NCBI GenBank assembly: GCA_946535695.1
Contig: CAMNDS010000042.1
Span: 1-6,990 of the forward strand
DNA: 6,990 nucleotides
DNA from: an uncultured Clostridia bacterium
GTDB lineage: Bacteria > Bacillota > Clostridia > Oscillospirales > Acutalibacteraceae
Reading direction: 5' to 3'
Every line of letters begins with the position of its first letter. The stretch's first letter is position 1. The notes beneath the pieces were generated by a model. The model was given only the letters and a program-made list of their open reading frames with translations, was not told the origin of the DNA and did no database searches. Both the position numbers and the translations under genes were made by a program. Shown piece by piece: positions 6,052 to 6,990 of the stretch.

Positions 6052-6204
6052 CTACTTTCGATATTGCAAGTGCGCAACCAATTTCCCACTTTCGGAAATG
6101 CTAACAACAGGACCAAGCAATTCTAAACAGTAAACAATTGAGTTCAACGTTACGCTAATTTTACCACCACTAACGGCTATCTTTTTTGCATCTTTTATAT
6201 TTAT
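6052..6204 (-). pseudogene. Minus-strand open fragment without a start codon, likely gene remnant
   Basis: About 50 codons are open from just after two in-frame TAA codons (6205-6210) to TAG at 6052-6054. The peptide is protein-like (KDAKKIAVSGGKI, then LELLGPVVSISESGKLVAHL) but has no ATG, GTG or TTG near its beginning. It sits in the -1 frame directly after the stop of the 6201-6440 ORF, so one indel would join the two. I do not recognise the family. The plus strand here is a poorer coding candidate. Confidence 0.35.
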
Positions 6205-6440
6205 TTATTACTTTTAATAACCTGTAATAAATCTTTTAAATTGGATTTTTGAGCTTCTGTAAGCCCAGAATTTTCTCCTTTTATTTTGCTTAATACTAAC
6301 ATCAATTCAGCATAATATTTTATATTTAACTTTTTAACAATTTCTAAATCAAAATCTACCAATTCATCATTATTAATTTCTTTCATATAAGTTTCATGTT
6401 CTTTGCTAATATCCTCAACAGTTTCTAAATTCTTTATCAC
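6201..6440 (-). CDS. Small acidic helical protein or fragment, unrecognised
   Basis: Seventy-nine residues, rich in Glu, Lys and Leu with a predicted all-helical pattern (NNDELVDFDLEIVKKL, SKIKGENSGLTEAQKS) and no membrane segment. The GTG start at 6440 has AGGTGG (6451-6456) 10 bases upstream. The same frame is open further back to TGA 6540-6542, and beyond that stop is MKEMTILLTKTEFEALLKM starting at ATG 6599. That arrangement, plus the remnant at its 3' end, suggests one decayed gene rather than an intact small gene. No family is recognised. Confidence 0.4.
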   Translation of the reverse strand: MIKNLETVEDISKEHETYMKEINNDELVDFDLEIVKKLNIKYYAELMLVLSKIKGENSGLTEAQKSNLKDLLQVIKSNK

Positions 6441-6694
6441 ACCACTGTCACCACCTGGCTTTGCTTTGTCAATAATAAAACAGAAAATTTTATAAAAAAT
6501 TAAAATTTCAAATTGAGCCCGACAAAACTTTGGATGAATTCACATTTTTAAAAGAGCTTCAAACTCGGTTTTGGTAAGTAGTATTGTCATTTCTTTCATT
6601 ATTTTGGTAAGACAATCACCACCAAGAATTAGTTTTTTTAGTAATTTCAAACTTATCGCATTTTTGAAGTATACGTAATTCAGCATGGCCCACA
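6441..6694 (-). other. Broken minus-strand open stretches between the two remnants
   Basis: Two readable pieces are seen. Peptide DVGHAELRILQKCDKFEITKK lies in a different frame from the fragment to its right and runs from about 6696 to TGA near 6616. A frame change in the AAAAAAACT run near 6630 would then give LILGGDCLTKIMKEM, which continues in frame to the TGA at 6540-6542. Both could belong to a larger lost gene. No promoter or terminator is evident. Confidence 0.25.
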
Positions 6695-6988
6695 TCAAGG
6701 ATGTATATCCACATAAACTGGGAGAGTTACACCAACGATTTCCTGAAGAATTTCTCTTGCCAGAAACGTTGGCTTCATTTCAATCTCCGAAGGTAATACT
6801 TTAGAAATTACCGGTTGTGATGACGACAAAACTACATTTTCTCCTTTCAAACTATTCATTGCACTAATCGGTACATTTATTGCACGGCTATTAAAAACAT
6901 TGCAATACCTGATCTTAGTATTTTTTTGGTACGAAGTACGATAAGGGGCATGAAAAAAGCCAATAAAAATAAGGCTTCTGAGCCACTT
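6695..6988 (-). pseudogene. Minus-strand open frame entering from the right edge, unrecognised
   Basis: The frame is open for 97 codons from the window edge to TGA 6695-6697. Central text such as MNSLKGENVVLSS, then SEIEMKPTFLAREILQEI and VGVTLPVYVDI, looks like real protein. The first 30 codons compete with another open minus frame (SGSEALFLLAFFMPLIVLR, then TAA). A -1 shift near its stop would continue it into DVGHAELRIL, so it is probably part of the same decaying gene. The plus strand also has 40- to 60-codon open frames here, so the strand call is tentative. Confidence 0.35.
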
Positions 6989-6990
6989 AC

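Noticed and set aside
6540..6542. In-frame TGA between two readable stretches, suggesting TGA recoding
   Set aside because: The firm genes use TGG for tryptophan, TGA serves as the stop of the macro-like gene, and other breaks nearby are frame changes, so decay is simpler.
6685..6804. Plus-strand 39-codon ORF beginning MAHIKDVYPHKLGELHQR
   Set aside because: There is no ribosome binding site, it ends quickly, and it lies opposite a longer open minus-strand frame; kept only as a reason to be cautious about strand.

Overview
This window looks like chromosomal DNA from a low-G+C, endospore-forming Bacillota, most likely an anaerobic Clostridia-type organism. The evidence is the A+T-rich sequence, the complete spoIIA operon (SpoIIAA, SpoIIAB, sigma-F), a SpoIIQ-like degenerate LytM protein, strong GGAGG ribosome binding sites and AT-ending codons. 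I cannot name the species.

Layout. Positions 2-1303 (+) hold the C-terminal half of a P2-type (Ca2+-ATPase-like) cation pump that enters from the left edge. A 430-base gap follows, containing a G+C-rich hairpin repeat with a T-tract. The spoIIA operon fills 1734-3154 (+), with TTG, TTG and GTG starts and a sigma-F that lacks the usual N-terminal region. Next, 3202-4880 is a minus-strand gene for a membrane-anchored protein with macro-domain-like motifs. It has a full-consensus sigma-A promoter and is bracketed by two 61-base imperfect inverted repeats (52 of 61 identical by my count). At 5147-5818 (+) is a SpoIIQ-like LytM protein that has lost most zinc-site residues, followed by a strong terminator at 5837-5855. 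The last 1.1 kb has no clean gene. It holds one 79-codon minus-strand ORF and several other minus-strand open stretches broken by stops and frame changes, best read as decaying genes.

How the genes work together. SpoIIAA, SpoIIAB and sigma-F form the partner-switching module that activates the first forespore sigma factor. SpoIIQ is a classic sigma-F target that forms the forespore half of the SpoIIQ-SpoIIIAH channel, so the window links the regulator to a likely effector. The inverted macro-like gene interrupts this sporulation neighbourhood and looks like an insertion.

The most unusual signal is a dispersed repeat present four times, around 1477-1536, 3198-3264, 4814-4880 and 5973-6027. 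Each copy pairs a conserved G+C-rich hairpin core with an A/T-rich arm (near AGATTTTTTTCGAAACTG). The bases outside the core differ from copy to copy but stay self-complementary. Two copies, in opposite orientation, bracket the macro-like gene.
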